Below, one piece after another: positions 63,564 through 64,000 of a stretch of DNA of 64,000 nt. Source of the stretch: Janthinobacterium sp. 1_2014MBL_MicDiv (GTDB lineage Bacteria; Pseudomonadota; Gammaproteobacteria; Burkholderiales; Burkholderiaceae_D); the NCBI RefSeq assembly GCF_001865675.1, contig NZ_CP011319.1:4526001-4590000 (forward strand). The letters run 5' to 3'. Positions within the stretch are counted from its first letter, which is position 1. The number at the start of each line of letters is the position of its first letter. A program made the translations under genes and the position numbers. The notes beneath the pieces are model-generated. The model worked only from the letters and a program-made list of their open reading frames with translations. It had not been told where the DNA came from and made no database searches.

Positions 63564-64000
63564 TCAGCGGCCGAAAAAGAAACCTTTTTTCTTTTTCGGC
63601 AGTTCCGGCAAGGCATCGCCGGACAGCACGCCAGGACCTTTTTCCGCATCGGCGATCAGCATCGAAATGACGCGGTCGGTCGCCAGCGCGGAAGCGAACG
63701 AGTTGACATTGTCGTCCGCGCGCTTGTCGACGATGCAACGGACAAAGTAATCGAGCTGGGCCGAGTACTCCTCGCCGCGCAGGTAAAAGTCGACCGGTTC
63801 CGTCAATTCCGTGGTGTAGCGCACGGTCCAGCCTTCGCCGTAGCCTTCCGGCGCGCCGCTGGCGTCGCGCAGATAGACCTGGATTTCCTGACGGTCGGCG
63901 GTGATGCGGCCGTTCTTGCCCCACACGCTGATCTTCGTCGACATCTTGCGGTAGGACTCATCGCTCCAGTTGACGGACAGCTGGGCGCTCTTGCCATCGG
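63564..64000 (-). CDS. Gfo/Idh/MocA family oxidoreductase (C-terminal part)
   Basis: The reading frame is open to the window edge; the ATG at 63944 is internal because family-like sequence (SAQLSVNWSDESYRKM) continues upstream of it. The visible 145 residues, including TKISVWGKNGRITADRQEIQVYL, RYTTELTEPVDFYLRGEEYSAQLDYFVRCI and the helix ASALATDRVISMLI, match the substrate-domain end of Gfo/Idh/MocA sugar dehydrogenases. The tail is basic (KKKKGFFFGR). It is the most upstream visible gene of the exopolysaccharide unit. Confidence 0.85.
   Translation of the reverse strand, partial: DGKSAQLSVNWSDESYRKMSTKISVWGKNGRITADRQEIQVYLRDASGAPEGYGEGWTVRYTTELTEPVDFYLRGEEYSAQLDYFVRCIVDKRADDNVNSFASALATDRVISMLIADAEKGPGVLSGDALPELPKKKKGFFFGR

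Overview
The window looks like chromosome from a GC-rich betaproteobacterium of the Oxalobacteraceae, most likely Janthinobacterium or a close relative. This is an inference from gene content and remembered protein families: pepA opposite lptFG, clpS-clpA beside a cold-shock gene, CreA, and many PEP-CTERM proteins. I see no tRNA, rRNA, insertion sequence, prophage or CRISPR array. Coding density is high, and most short intergenic gaps carry convergent terminators.

Layout. 1-2838: sulfate activation and siroheme (cysD 3' part, cysN, uroporphyrinogen-III methyltransferase). 3091-7466: an unknown membrane protein, then lptF-lptG-cbiX-Stealth on the minus strand. 7534-10860: pepA facing a lipoprotein, CreA, a DUF1653 protein and an unknown small protein. 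11442-18693: exonuclease III, a six-PAS GGDEF-EAL protein, a PrpR-type sigma-54 activator and a PhyH-family dioxygenase. 18795-21427: alpha/beta hydrolase with a LytS/LytTR two-component pair. 21443-29493: exported Tricorn-type protease, clpA, clpS, cold-shock protein, icd. 29793-33653: an RluE-type pseudouridine synthase, two small exported proteins, rpsT, murJ.

The accessory half starts at 33785. A minus-strand operon of eleven cistrons (44082 to 34509) encodes a hybrid type II secretion / type IV pilus-like machine: GspG, GspF, GspE, a PilM/GspL-like protein, PilN- and PilO-like proteins, a GspC/PilP-like protein, a secretin and three more prepilin-like proteins. A 57-nt mini-cistron that is a partial duplication of the next gene's 5' end lies inside it. 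PEP-CTERM proteins flank it. Divergently there follow a PEP-CTERM protein, a secreted S8 protease and a free-standing copy of that protease's inhibitory propeptide. Next come a response regulator coupled to an EpsA-like LuxR regulator, a secreted ExeM/NucH-type nuclease with a PEP-CTERM partner, a TIGR03790-type protein and three more PEP-CTERM proteins. The right edge enters an exopolysaccharide cluster (acetyltransferase, ManC, NDP-sugar pyrophosphorylase, WecB, aldo/keto reductase-like protein, Gfo/Idh/MocA oxidoreductase).

Taken together, 33.8-64 kb reads as a cell-surface and biofilm-matrix region: exosortase-type substrates, a dedicated secretion machine, secreted protease and DNase, an exosortase-associated regulator and polysaccharide precursor genes. 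No exosortase gene is in the window. The best leads are the hybrid secretion operon with its duplicated mini-cistron, the orphan propeptide, and an 18-bp element shared by two PEP-CTERM promoters about 23.7 kb apart.
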